The notes: generated from the letters alone by a model not told the origin. Shown: positions 7,216 to 15,548, counted from the stretch's first letter. The stretch: 30,479 bases of DNA from an uncultured Tissierellia bacterium (GCA_947253765.1 CAMYAK010000015.1:1-30479); one strand, 5' to 3'. Program-made: numbers and translations.

Positions 7216-8124
7216 ATGAAAATCTATCCAGCTGACAATGGAAATATAGAGGGCTACCACATCGGAGTCCTGGATTCTGGTTTGGGCGGCCTGAGTGTCC
7301 TGAGAACTCTCATTCAGACCTATCCGAATAACTCGTATAGCTACTTCGGGGATTCTGCCAATGCCCCCTATGGCGACAGGGCTCCCGGGGAAATGGAGAA
7401 ACTCGCGGCTGCCTTAATAGGTCGAGCCTTGGAGGACGGTCCCGACGCCCTAATCCTGGCCTGCAACACAATCTCCGCATACAAGGATGACCTCATAGGC
7501 CCGGATGTTAAGATCCCCGTTATAGGAACGATTGAAGCGGGTTCTGAGCTTGCCATAAAGACTTTCAATGACCTTGCCGGGTCCCAAGCCGACCCCCATA
7601 TATATTCCGAAAAATATGCAGCCAATATTGGCCTGATGGCGACCAATGTCACGGTCAATTCCCACGCCTATAAAAACAGGATAAGGTCCCTGGCTCCGGA
7701 CCTGAGTGTTGAGGAGAAGGCCTGCCCCCACCTGGTCCCTGTAATTGAGAAGTCCGGGACCGATGAGGAGAAATATAAGGCAATTGACCTGGACCTTTGC
7801 GACAACAAGGTCATGGCCCCGGTCATCATCCTGGGCTGCACCCACTTCCCTCTGATCAGGGACTATGTGCAAAATTACCTTGGGCCCGACATTCATCTTG
7901 TAGACCCTGCCTATGGCATGGCCCAAAAGCTTGCGACCGTATTGAAGAAAGACCCTGATTCTAAAAAAAATAGGCACATAGATGCACAAGGCGAGCCTGG
8001 AAGTCCCCTTTACTTCAGAAGGCTGTCAAGCTCGGGTGACCTGGATATACTCAAGGATGTGGCAGCAAGGCTTTTTAAGGAAGATATGGTGGCCTTCCCA
8101 TATTCGTATATGGGCTTTAAGTAA
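7216..8124 (+). CDS. murI: Glutamate racemase
   Basis: A 302-residue cofactor-independent racemase that makes D-glutamate for peptidoglycan. Visible motifs: the substrate loop VLDSGLGGLSVLR (D20, S21), YFGDSANAPYGDR, the first catalytic cysteine in ACNT (C83), TNVTVNSHAY and the second in GCTHFPLI (C208, H210). It is somewhat longer than the common 265-275 residues because of extra sequence between 120 and 135 and near 175-200. AAGGAG stands 6 nt before the ATG at 7216; an in-frame upstream ATG at 7174 lacks a ribosome site. It is transcribed divergently from the HAD gene. Confidence 0.95.
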   Translation: MKIYPADNGNIEGYHIGVLDSGLGGLSVLRTLIQTYPNNSYSYFGDSANAPYGDRAPGEMEKLAAALIGRALEDGPDALILACNTISAYKDDLIGPDVKIPVIGTIEAGSELAIKTFNDLAGSQADPHIYSEKYAANIGLMATNVTVNSHAYKNRIRSLAPDLSVEEKACPHLVPVIEKSGTDEEKYKAIDLDLCDNKVMAPVIILGCTHFPLIRDYVQNYLGPDIHLVDPAYGMAQKLATVLKKDPDSKKNRHIDAQGEPGSPLYFRRLSSSGDLDILKDVAARLFKEDMVAFPYSYMGFK

Positions 8125-8164
8125 ACCCTAAGGGAGGGTCCTGGACCGAGCATTGTCCCCGCCC

Positions 8165-8193
8165 TTGACCCGATTATTAATATTTTTTATAAT
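8165..8193 (+). promoter_or_regulatory. Consensus promoter of tRNA-Ser
   Basis: TTGACC (8165-8170), a 17-bp spacer and TATAAT (8188-8193), ending 17 nt before the mature tRNA. It is the strongest promoter match in the window. Confidence 0.88.
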
Positions 8194-8210
8194 GGAAGGG
8201 CAATTTATTC

Positions 8211-8296
8211 GGAGACGTATCGAAGTGGTCATAACGGGGCTGACTCGAAATCAGTTTGTCTTTCGGGACACGTGGGTTCGAATCCCACCGTCTCCG
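8211..8296 (+). tRNA. tRNA-Ser (anticodon CGA)
   Basis: An 86-nt type II tRNA. The acceptor stem pairs GGAGACG with CGTCTCC, discriminator G; the anticodon arm GCTGA/TCAGT holds the loop CTCGAAA, anticodon CGA, reading UCG. A long variable arm (TTGTCTTTCGGGACA) and the T arm GTGGGTTCGAATCCCAC follow. CCA is not encoded. It has its own promoter and terminator. Confidence 0.95.
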
Positions 8297-8305
8297 CTTT
8301 TTAAA

Positions 8306-8337
8306 AGAGTGTGCTTTTTTGGCACACTCTCTTTTTT
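8306..8337 (+). terminator. Terminator of tRNA-Ser, possibly bidirectional
   Basis: AGAGTGTGC (8306-8314) pairs with GCACACTCT (8322-8330), followed by CTTTTTT. On the minus strand the same stem is followed by TTTTAAAAA, so it may also end the AT-rich operon whose last stop is at 8367. Confidence 0.88.
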
Positions 8338-8366
8338 ATTATTGAAGTTTTTAAAAGAATAACACA

Positions 8367-8564
8367 TTACTTAGTGTTTTCGAAATTTCTTATTATTTCA
8401 TCAATCTTAGTCTGATTGATTCCCAGTTGTTCCATCTGTTCTTTGAAATACTTTGAGCTTGTCTCTTTTGCTTCCATTTGTCCTTCCCTTATTCCAAGGA
8501 TCTTTCCTTCTTTTAATTTCTTATCACCGATATAGTCCAAGACCTTCTGAAACTCCCCCTTCAT
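8367..8564 (-). CDS. Small unknown protein, last gene of the AT-rich operon
   Basis: A 65-residue hypothetical protein that I do not recognise. It has a basic/acidic helical composition: MKGEFQKVLDYIG, then KEGKILGIREGQMEAKE, then a predicted C-terminal helix. The GKI-GIREGQ-EAKE stretch resembles the tails of Rpn/YhgA-type transposase-nuclease proteins, so it may be a remnant. GGAGGGG lies 5 nt before this ATG. A longer form from ATG 8633 (88 residues) would overlap the RES gene stop as ATGA and be translationally coupled, but lacks a ribosome site of its own. As a small partner beside a RES protein it could be an antidote; that is a guess. Confidence 0.6.
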   Translation of the reverse strand: MKGEFQKVLDYIGDKKLKEGKILGIREGQMEAKETSSKYFKEQMEQLGINQTKIDEIIRNFENTK

Positions 8565-8629
8565 TGTATCCCCTCCTTCAATCTCACTATCTACTCCTAC
8601 GAATGAATTTAATGCTGACTCAGAGTCAC

Positions 8630-9709
8630 TCATAATTGTTTGAATTCATATGAGATTGATTTTACGTCGTATACACTGGTCTCAGTACATTTGAAAAGTT
8701 TTGGATTAAATACTGCTAAGTTATAGCCTTTTTTAGACATTGTACTCAAGTATTCAATCCCATCATATCCTTCACTACGTATAAAGTCGCAAATATATTG
8801 TGTAGGCAAATAATCAAGAATATTATCATTACGAATTGGCTTGGCAATTTCTTGAGACAGCATCTTCAAATGCTCAATGTTAATAGCATATTGAGTTGGG
8901 TCAAATCCGGCATTGTTACCAATAAATGGGCTAATTTTATCTATCCCTGCAAAGTTTATGACATTTATATTTTTTTGTAGTTTAAAACTCCCGGTAGTCA
9001 CCAAGTCATATACCCCTGCACGTATTTCATAAAATGTTGTCTCTTTTGAATCTGATAGATATAAAATACTAATTCCTGTTGGGTTAACACGTCCGCCTTT
9101 CGCTTTATTGTTAGGTGGTGGTCCCATCTCACTGCACTTATATCCTATTTCATCCTCACATATTCTCGACCTATAAAATACTTTATCTTTTAGGTACAAC
9201 TTTGCAGCACATTGTATAAAAACTAATAGTTTGTTTAAATTAATATAACTGGAGTGGAATCGGTTCTTATGCTTTATCCCTTCTACAAAATCTTCCCATC
9301 TGTTATTTTTCAAAATCGAATTTTCTTCCAGGTAATCCTTATTTTGACTTTCAAATATACCCACAGGACTGTCAAAAAGTTCAGGTTGCAACTTGTATCT
9401 TTCAGCACATATAGATGTAACTAGTTCATATATTTTTTCCGGTTTTAAATTATTGAATATATGCCACTCATTATAGAGAATGTTCTTTATAAGATCTGTT
9501 TTGACCTTTGGGAAATTGTCAGGCAGGACTGATATTGGGGTATATACGTCAAGTATGGAATTAAAATCTTCTACAATTGAACTGCTACTACCGATTTCTT
9601 CTACATAGGTGTTGGTTTTGCCACAAAAATCACAATTTCCAAGTTTATTATTTCCTTCAATAATCGCCTTTATTTCAGTATCAGAAAAACAATTAATACA
9701 ACAAAACAT
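8630..9709 (-). CDS. Zinc-finger plus RES-domain protein (HEPN/RES N-terminal type)
   Basis: A 359-residue two-part protein. Residues 4-29 form a zinc-finger pattern, Cys4-x2-Cys7 and Cys26-x2-Cys29, typical of the HEPN/RES-associated N-terminal domain; 45-165 is mainly helical. A RES domain follows (about 175-340): FYRSRI (R180, R182), GGRVNPTGISILYLSD with R207, TTFYEIR with E228, and YLPTQYICDFIRSEGYDGIEYLS. RES proteins of MbcT/Xre-RES toxin pairs destroy NAD+, and the spaced Arg/Glu/Ser/Gln pattern here is compatible with that chemistry, though activity is inferred. GGAG within the previous gene's last codons serves as ribosome site, so it is tightly coupled to the sce7725-type gene. Its composition is clearly more AT-rich than the housekeeping neighbours. 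Confidence 0.82.
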   Translation of the reverse strand: MFCCINCFSDTEIKAIIEGNNKLGNCDFCGKTNTYVEEIGSSSSIVEDFNSILDVYTPISVLPDNFPKVKTDLIKNILYNEWHIFNNLKPEKIYELVTSICAERYKLQPELFDSPVGIFESQNKDYLEENSILKNNRWEDFVEGIKHKNRFHSSYINLNKLLVFIQCAAKLYLKDKVFYRSRICEDEIGYKCSEMGPPPNNKAKGGRVNPTGISILYLSDSKETTFYEIRAGVYDLVTTGSFKLQKNINVINFAGIDKISPFIGNNAGFDPTQYAINIEHLKMLSQEIAKPIRNDNILDYLPTQYICDFIRSEGYDGIEYLSTMSKKGYNLAVFNPKLFKCTETSVYDVKSISYEFKQL

Positions 9710-9714
9710 ATATA

Positions 9715-10668
9715 CTATTCTCCACTAAGATATCGGCCCATTAATTCAATATGGTGCATTAAAGAAAGTTTTTTTACTGTTCCAAGACCTGGATATGATT
9801 GATTTTTAAAGTGGTCTAGAAAAGTTTTCAGCCCTAATGTCAGTTCAACCTTACTGTCGTTTTTTCCATACCAATCATTTAATTTTGATACTGCTTGATA
9901 GAATTTTTTTGCAGGATTGGTAATATCTTCATTGGAGTCCGATACGAAATGTTTAACACGTAATGTTTTATCTTGAGCAAAATATACAATATGAATTGCC
10001 ACAGCATAGGGAGCGAAGCCCGCTTCAAGATATTCATTCCCAACAACTGAATAGTCGGAAAATCCAACAAAACCATCTTCTTTATAGTATATGTGATCAT
10101 CAGAAAAAAACTCATCTTCTGTGATCTTATAATCGGCATTTCTATCTTGTTTTTCAAACTTGTCATCCAACAATACCTTATGTCCATTGACTCTGCGTCT
10201 GAATGCCCCTTCATCTGGCACAAGCACATATTTGGGATTTAAGTCTTTAAAGATTTTCTCGTAATCATCTAGGTAGTCCCTGTTAGCATTTATAATAAGA
10301 AGATCATTATAATTAAGTCCTTTTTTTGTCAAAAAGTTGATATATGCTCTCGCGTTATCTTTCATGATAATTGATTTAATTATTACAGGGTCAGAAAATT
10401 GTTCTAAAAATCTTTGCCTATATCCTGCTTCTAAAGTCTTTTTTTGGGCCTCTTTCATTTCTGAATTAAATGATCCTACTTCAGGATTACTAATAATTGA
10501 AATATTTCTTCTTGCTTTAATAAACTCAGCCATCATACTAACCAATGTTGATGAAAGCTTAACGGGCTCAACAACAGGAATTACATTCTCACTTAAGCGA
10601 TCATTCTCAATTAGGTCTCGTAAGGCCAGTAACTCAAATTGCCTACCTCTAAGATACGGGAAATACAT
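9715..10668 (-). CDS. sce7725 family protein
   Basis: A 317-residue protein whose start, MYFPYLRGRQFELLALRDL, and following VIPVVEPVK are hallmarks of the sce7725 family, uncharacterised proteins that regularly sit next to sce7726 family genes. Other visible blocks: LLIINANRDYLDDYEKI (about 150), YVLVPDEGAFRRRV (about 180), VGFSDYSVVG and a C-terminal GLGTVKKLSLMHHIELM. There is no signal peptide or membrane segment. An upstream ATG (10683) overlaps the sce7726-type gene, but GGAGG stands 8 nt before the ATG at 10668, which also gives the conserved N-terminus. Alternating strand/helix blocks could suggest a barrel-like fold, which I cannot confirm. Confidence 0.85.
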   Translation of the reverse strand: MYFPYLRGRQFELLALRDLIENDRLSENVIPVVEPVKLSSTLVSMMAEFIKARRNISIISNPEVGSFNSEMKEAQKKTLEAGYRQRFLEQFSDPVIIKSIIMKDNARAYINFLTKKGLNYNDLLIINANRDYLDDYEKIFKDLNPKYVLVPDEGAFRRRVNGHKVLLDDKFEKQDRNADYKITEDEFFSDDHIYYKEDGFVGFSDYSVVGNEYLEAGFAPYAVAIHIVYFAQDKTLRVKHFVSDSNEDITNPAKKFYQAVSKLNDWYGKNDSKVELTLGLKTFLDHFKNQSYPGLGTVKKLSLMHHIELMGRYLSGE

Positions 10669-10672
10669 ATCC

Positions 10673-11530
10673 TCATCCTCCATACTCTTTTTTCAAAAAA
10701 TTATTAATTGACGCAAACTCCTTAGATGACGGGTTAGCAAAGTATATCAACGATTTCAACTCATATGGTATTCCTTTAAATTCATTTACTTTAATCCTCA
10801 TCCTGTTTCTTTTTTTAAGCTCTTTAAGTGTCATAGAATAAGCTTCCATAATAGGTATCTTTGAAAACTGATTTAAACATTCATCATAATAAAAGACTTG
10901 TTTTGAAACAGGTAATGAACCATAATATTCCAACAATATGCTTTCATACTCTCGTTTATTAAGAACTTTAAATATCGACGTATGGTCTAAATGGGTATTA
11001 TCCTCAACCGGCTCTTTTCTCAGATATCTGCTAATGGTATTAGATCTTGTCAAAACATATACTCCGACAGATGTGTTTTTCAAAAGTTCAATAGCCTTTT
11101 CATATTGTCCTTCAGATGTAACTACACATACGTGGTTAAAGGCTTTAAAGTAATCGTTTATTTGTGTATTTAGGCGATCAAAGGAATCAAGCTCGGTTTT
11201 TATCTCATAGACAACAGCTTTACCATTTATCAAAATAAAATCAGCTTTTGATTTTGAGATCGGTATCTGAGTCAGTGCTGTTGTTGTATTAAGACTATGT
11301 TTTCCCAACAAAAGCTTGTTAAGCAAACTGTTCTGGTAAAAGTACTCATTTCGATAAGTTTTAGACATGCAGCAATAAATTTCATGTAGCAATGTTTTAT
11401 TATTTTTATTTTCCGGATTATCCAAGTAGTTTTCAATTACACTTAAATATGTTGAATTGTTACCTTTGACAGTGTTGAGAAAAACATTACGTGTGAAGAG
11501 CCGGCCTAACATCATATTGTTTACAGTCAT
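10673..11530 (-). CDS. sce7726 family protein (PD-(D/E)xK nuclease-like)
   Basis: A 285-residue protein, first gene of the AT-rich operon. The central block SKADFILINGKAVVYEIKTELDSFDRL matches the sce7726 family and has the PD-(D/E)xK layout: E50 on an early helix, D97, then E109-x-K111, followed by the helix QINDYFKAFNHVCVV. A nuclease or nuclease-derived fold is therefore likely; substrate and activity are unknown. An ATG at 11581 adds 17 residues but has no ribosome site, whereas GGGGG lies 7 nt before the ATG at 11530. Its last codons (TAT GGA GGA TGA) supply the ribosome site for the sce7725-type gene 4 nt downstream. Confidence 0.83.
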   Translation of the reverse strand: MTVNNMMLGRLFTRNVFLNTVKGNNSTYLSVIENYLDNPENKNNKTLLHEIYCCMSKTYRNEYFYQNSLLNKLLLGKHSLNTTTALTQIPISKSKADFILINGKAVVYEIKTELDSFDRLNTQINDYFKAFNHVCVVTSEGQYEKAIELLKNTSVGVYVLTRSNTISRYLRKEPVEDNTHLDHTSIFKVLNKREYESILLEYYGSLPVSKQVFYYDECLNQFSKIPIMEAYSMTLKELKKRNRMRIKVNEFKGIPYELKSLIYFANPSSKEFASINNFLKKEYGG

Positions 11531-11581
11531 ATTCCAGCCCCCTTTCAAATGAAACAAATAATCATGCTCTGATTTTATCAT

Positions 11582-11722
11582 ACGTACCCGGATTATTTAA
11601 AAAACTTATAAAATAAAGAAATATAAAAGAACAGCTAACAATGAAATGGAACATATTTTATGTAAGCATCAAAAGAAATTTGGCTATTTATTGATAACAT
11701 TAATTTGATGAGGAAAATAGGC
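11582..11722. other. AT-rich gap upstream of the sce7726 operon
   Basis: No gene. It must hold the promoter for the minus-strand operon, but AT richness leaves several poor -10 matches and no convincing -35. No copy of the tRNA-Ser 3' end is visible here, so an attachment-site repeat is not supported. Confidence 0.4.
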
Positions 11723-11755
11723 AAAAAAACAGGGCACCGGATAAATCCGGTGCCC
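11723..11755 (-). terminator. Intrinsic terminator of the CWB2 protein gene
   Basis: A perfect 11-bp stem, GGGCACCGGAT / ATCCGGTGCCC, with a 2-nt AA/TT centre, is followed on the minus strand by TG and seven T. Confidence 0.9.
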
Positions 11756-11808
11756 TTGTCCATTTAAGCTTTATTAAATGAACCTCAGATCAATTGAGAA
11801 AAACAATT

Positions 11809-14298
11809 TTACTTAACTCTGTTGGCCATGAATTCCATGATCTGATCCTCTACTGTAGCAGGAACAGCATTGAATCCACCAAGGATCTCTACTGAGCTGT
11901 AAGAAGCGCTTTCCTTCAAGTACTTCTTCTGAGCATCTGTCAATCCGTTAGGTCCAACCAGCATTAAAGCTGCATCATCGTTGGCTACCAGCATTCCTGA
12001 TACTAATGAATCGGGAAGAGCTGTACCTGTTGCGATGTAGAGTTTTGTTGCCCTAGCAAAGAACTCTTTGTTAGTTTTAATGTTTGTCCAATAACGGTTC
12101 TCACCGTCAAGGCGTGTTTTGGAGCCTTTGATTTGGCCATAAACATTGTCTGATAAAACAGCAGTTCCGCCCATTAGATATGTTCTGAATGTACCCTGGG
12201 CTGCTGCGGTTTCTTCAATGAATTCCTTAGCTTCCTTATGGAGGCTGTTTGCTTCTGTCAGAAGGATAGGAGTACCAAACTTAGCGGCAGGTACGGATGC
12301 AATTACGCCATCAGCAAATCTTGTGCCGTTTGCCAAAATTATCTGTGTAAATGTTTGTGCTTTGAGATCAGACTCCTTAACTCCTGATTTCGTCATTGCG
12401 GCAATAACGCTGTTCCAAACTTTGCCGGTTCCACGCATGAACTCGGCTATCTGCCTTGCGGTTTCATAGCGGTTTTCTCCGTACATACGGCTTACATCCA
12501 ACTTCAGGTCTTTATCATTATTGATGTAGCTTTCAATTGCTCCGGGGATAGCATCTGTACCACCAAGAACTACAACATACTTCAGTTTGCCGGCCTTAAC
12601 TTGTTCCTTCATGTAGTCAGCTGTTGCCTTGTTAAGGGTTGAGCTTCCACGACCTGTTAAAAGAACAGGAGCCTGGAGTACGTGTGATAAACCTGCTGCT
12701 GCTAATGCATCAGCTCCGTTTTCAGATTCAGCAAGGATTGCCACGCCTGACTTAAGCCCTTCAGGGAAGGTTCTCTTTGCAATCTGAACAGCTGTTTCGA
12801 AGCGGTTCTCACCGGCAATTCTGTTGAACTTGTACGGCTTGGAAATGTCAAAGTCAAATACAAGCTTTGTATCTTCGTCTTTCAGCTTCAGGTTTGCGAA
12901 AGTTTTGATCTGTGACTGCTTGCCATCAGGAGATGTTACTCTCAATGAGCTTGATACTGAATACTTTTTAATAGCTGCAACAGTATTGTCCAAATGGCTG
13001 TCAATTTTTCCGTTAATGATTTCATGTTCAGTGAAGAGTTCGCTGTTTGGAACCTTGAGTTCGACTTCGCCGTTCTCATTTGTTACAGCTTCATATTTTG
13101 AAGCAACCCATTTCGGTTCTTCAAGATGTTTTCCTTCATTCTTCATAAGGGTTACCTTGTAGCCCTTGCCGGCCTGTACAGGAACGTCACCGTTGATTTC
13201 ACGAACCAATACTTTGAAGGTTGTCTCGCTTAAGCTCTTCTTTAAATGCATTACTCCGGTCAAATTCTTTACGTAATTTGCCTGGTATCCTGATTTAATT
13301 GTAACAAAGGCATAGTCGCTGATTACCTTGCCATTCTCAACAGCTGCAAATGCAACGGTAAGTTTACTTTCATTGCTTTTTCCCGGATATCCGGTTACTG
13401 CTATTTTATCAAGGATTGGCTTTAATGCTGCTTTGCTTATCCTGTATTGTCCCTTGCCATTAGTTCTATAACTACTACTATCGCTTGAGGTTCCTGGAAT
13501 TGTGTTGTTTCCTCTCAGGGATTCGCTAATTGCGTTATCTTCAACAATGAAATCTCCGTTTTGATCAGTTACGTATTTTTTATCATTTGTTTTGACCGCA
13601 AAAGCTTTTATTTCTTTGCCTTCAACTCCCTTGCCCTTGCTATCAAGCAGGGTCAATGTGAGATCGTCGAGTGCAGGTTCTGCATACTCAAGTGTAAAGT
13701 CCTTAACTACTGTAACTTCAAAGTTCTTCTTTCCGGTTTCAAGTGCTTTTCCGGACACTTCTTTAAGGCTTCCATCTTTGTTAAAAGTAACGTCAAATGC
13801 CTGCTCAAGTATAGAGTTGTCTTTTTCATCCTTTAATTCAGTGTTTCCAACTGAAACCTTTAATGCAGGATCAGCAATGGCTGATGTGGCATCCAAGGTT
13901 ACTACTAACTTGACATTATAAACTTCATGAAGTTTATAATCGTGCTTATTGGCTTTGTCGCTTAGCGGGTGCATATCCTCAGTTGCAGGGACTGTTACCT
14001 TGCCATCTGTAAGTTGATGCTGTTCTGAGCTAACCAACTTTGTGCTCTTTGAATCCTTTTCAGTTGTAGCTTCCCAGCGATATGAGCAGTTCTTAACTAC
14101 AGATAATTTTGTCCAGTCAAAAAATCTAAGTTTGTTAACTGTAAGATCAAACTTTACATCTATTGCTGGTGCAGCAGGATCTGTTGTTTCTGCATTGCCG
14201 GATGAAACGGCTGGATCAGCGAAGCTTACAGGTATAGCTGTAAATACTAATGCCAAAGCCAGAAGCAGACCCAAAAGCTTACTAAACTTTTTGTTCAT
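11809..14298 (-). CDS. Secreted surface protein with three CWB2 cell-wall-binding repeats
   Basis: An 829-residue exported protein. Residues 1-27 are a signal peptide (KK, then LLGLLLALALVFTAIPVSFA). The middle is a repetitive beta-rich ectodomain with two blocks resembling bacterial Ig/carboxypeptidase-regulatory folds (KYVTDQNGDF near 241; YEAVTNENGEVELKV near 402). Three CWB2 (PF04122) repeats follow at about 493-592, 604-722 and 729-822, each starting GENR(F/Y) and carrying VLGGT, LMGGT and ILGGF. In Clostridioides such triplets bind the anionic polymer PSII and anchor S-layer and adhesin proteins; the same anchoring is likely here. AAGGAGG precedes the ATG at 14298; the open frame extends 22 codons upstream without support. 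The ligand of the ectodomain is unknown. Confidence 0.93.
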   Translation of the reverse strand: MNKKFSKLLGLLLALALVFTAIPVSFADPAVSSGNAETTDPAAPAIDVKFDLTVNKLRFFDWTKLSVVKNCSYRWEATTEKDSKSTKLVSSEQHQLTDGKVTVPATEDMHPLSDKANKHDYKLHEVYNVKLVVTLDATSAIADPALKVSVGNTELKDEKDNSILEQAFDVTFNKDGSLKEVSGKALETGKKNFEVTVVKDFTLEYAEPALDDLTLTLLDSKGKGVEGKEIKAFAVKTNDKKYVTDQNGDFIVEDNAISESLRGNNTIPGTSSDSSSYRTNGKGQYRISKAALKPILDKIAVTGYPGKSNESKLTVAFAAVENGKVISDYAFVTIKSGYQANYVKNLTGVMHLKKSLSETTFKVLVREINGDVPVQAGKGYKVTLMKNEGKHLEEPKWVASKYEAVTNENGEVELKVPNSELFTEHEIINGKIDSHLDNTVAAIKKYSVSSSLRVTSPDGKQSQIKTFANLKLKDEDTKLVFDFDISKPYKFNRIAGENRFETAVQIAKRTFPEGLKSGVAILAESENGADALAAAGLSHVLQAPVLLTGRGSSTLNKATADYMKEQVKAGKLKYVVVLGGTDAIPGAIESYINNDKDLKLDVSRMYGENRYETARQIAEFMRGTGKVWNSVIAAMTKSGVKESDLKAQTFTQIILANGTRFADGVIASVPAAKFGTPILLTEANSLHKEAKEFIEETAAAQGTFRTYLMGGTAVLSDNVYGQIKGSKTRLDGENRYWTNIKTNKEFFARATKLYIATGTALPDSLVSGMLVANDDAALMLVGPNGLTDAQKKYLKESASYSSVEILGGFNAVPATVEDQIMEFMANRVK

Positions 14299-14388
14299 TC
14301 TTTCCTCCTTAAAATAATAATGCAACAATTGTTTTTCTCTCTTCCAAGGTGCATTTAGAAACACTCTTGGATATTCATGATCACACTA

Positions 14389-14417
14389 ATGATAGCATAT
14401 TATGTGATTTGATACAA
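14389..14417 (-). promoter_or_regulatory. Promoter of the CWB2 protein gene
   Basis: Minus strand TTGTAT, 17 bp, TATCAT. It predicts a leader of about 85 nt containing CCAAGAGTG and CACCTTGG, which can pair loosely. Confidence 0.5.
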
Positions 14418-14432
14418 TCCTAAATGATTTAA

Positions 14433-14660
14433 TTACTTGTCTTCGTATGGGATCAGAGCGATGGCCCTGGCCCTCTTAACTGCTCTGTTGACGTCTCTCT
14501 GGTGCTTGGCGCATACGCCGGTTACCCTGCGTGGAAGAATTTTTCCGGCCTCGCTTATAAACTGCTTTACCCTGTCAACGTCTTTGTAATCTAAAACTTT
14601 TTCCTTGTCCTTGCAGAAGGCACAAACCTTTCTGCGGGGTCTGAAATTGCGACGACTCAT
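14433..14660 (-). CDS. rpsR: 30S ribosomal protein S18
   Basis: A 75-residue S18 with CAFCKDKEKVLDYKD near the N-terminus and GVCAKHQRDVNRAVKRARAIALIPY at the end. It is the cysteine-bearing (zinc-binding, C+) form. GGGAGG stands 5 nt before the ATG. It is the third gene of the rpsF-ssb-rpsR operon, the usual bacterial order. S18 binds the 30S platform with S6. Confidence 0.97.
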   Translation of the reverse strand: MSRRNFRPRRKVCAFCKDKEKVLDYKDVDRVKQFISEAGKILPRRVTGVCAKHQRDVNRAVKRARAIALIPYEDK

Positions 14661-14672
14661 CTTACCTCCCTG

Positions 14673-15155
14673 TTAAAAAGGAATGCGATCATCATCAACC
14701 GGGCTGAAATCGTCTCCGAAGAAATCATCGGAGTCCTCTTCCTCATCCACCGCCCTATTCTCGGGATAGGGGGAGCCGGATCCGTAATTTGGCTGTTGAG
14801 ATGAATCCTGATGGTCCTTCCAATCTATGAACTCGACGGCGCTGGCCACCACGTCCGTGGTATACCTGCGGGTCCCGTCTTTTCCTTCATAGGAACCTGT
14901 CCTGATCCTGCCTTCAACAATCACCCTCTTGGCCTTCTCCGTGTAGCGGCTGACCGACTCGGCCAAACGCCCCCAACACACAACCTGGATAAAGTCCGCG
15001 GTCGGCTGATTTTTCGCTTCCATTTCCATTTTTCTCTCCTTTGACAGGCGACGGTCCACCGCCAGCGTGAAGCGGGCCATGGGGTTACCTGTTGCAGAGT
15101 TGTAGTTCAATTCCGGATCTCTGGTCAAACGACCCATTAAAGTGATTCGGTTCAT
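14673..15155 (-). CDS. ssb: Single-stranded DNA-binding protein
   Basis: A 160-residue SSB. The OB fold occupies about 1-108 (MNRITLMGRLTRDPEL, FTLAVDRRL, FIQVVCWGRLAESV, KAKRVIVEGRIRTGSY); a flexible acidic tail follows and ends in DDDRIPF, the partner-binding tip. Loop 1-2 includes an unusual KERKMEMEAKNQPTADF segment. AGGAGG precedes the ATG. It lies between rpsF and rpsR as in most Bacillota. Confidence 0.97.
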   Translation of the reverse strand: MNRITLMGRLTRDPELNYNSATGNPMARFTLAVDRRLSKERKMEMEAKNQPTADFIQVVCWGRLAESVSRYTEKAKRVIVEGRIRTGSYEGKDGTRRYTTDVVASAVEFIDWKDHQDSSQQPNYGSGSPYPENRAVDEEEDSDDFFGDDFSPVDDDRIPF

Positions 15156-15170
15156 GGATTCCTCCTATTT

Positions 15171-15455
15171 CTACGCTTCTTTTTTAACTGTCAGATAGCG
15201 CAGAACACTGTCTAAAATTCTTGCTCGACGTTCGACTTCAGCTACGACGGAGGGGTTTGCTTCATAGTGCATAATGTAGTAATAACCCTCTTTCTTGTAG
15301 TCGATCGTATAAGCAAGTTTGCGGATTCCCCAATCGTCGATTGTTTCAACGGATCCGTCAGCCTTAACCGCTTCTTGTAAACGGTCCAGAACCTTCTGTC
15401 TGTCTTCATCTGACAGGTCGGGCTTGAGGATGAGAACCATCTCATACTTGTTCAT
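15171..15455 (-). CDS. rpsF: 30S ribosomal protein S6
   Basis: A 94-residue S6, full length: MNKYEMVLILKPDLSDEDR, DDWGIRKLAYTIDYKKEGYYYIMHYEA and the closing RRARILDSVLRYLTVKK. The open frame extends 19 codons upstream, but GGGAGGTG precedes the ATG at 15455. First gene of the rpsF-ssb-rpsR operon, with a promoter at 15549-15577 and a leader hairpin between. Confidence 0.97.
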   Translation of the reverse strand: MNKYEMVLILKPDLSDEDRQKVLDRLQEAVKADGSVETIDDWGIRKLAYTIDYKKEGYYYIMHYEANPSVVAEVERRARILDSVLRYLTVKKEA

Positions 15456-15492
15456 ACTTTTCACCTCCCTTTGGATTTGCCCCGTTTTTTTG

Positions 15493-15529
15493 CGGAGCAG
15501 AGATTCTGTCAAGTTCCGATATTGCTCCG
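15493..15529 (-). promoter_or_regulatory. Leader hairpin of the rpsF operon (possible S6:S18 leader)
   Basis: CGGAGCA and TGCTCCG enclose about 23 nt in the 5' untranslated region of rpsF. Many bacteria regulate this operon through S6:S18 binding to a leader structure. The stem and position fit, but I could not confidently place the conserved CCG element. Confidence 0.35.
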
Positions 15530-15548
15530 ATTCTCGACATACCGAAAT

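Noticed and set aside
7450..7989. 179-codon minus-strand frame opposite murI
   Set aside because: Antisense shadow of a well-conserved gene.
11582..11722. Attachment-site copy of the tRNA-Ser 3' end
   Set aside because: I searched for GGTTCGAATCCCACC-like sequence at the far side of the island and saw none.
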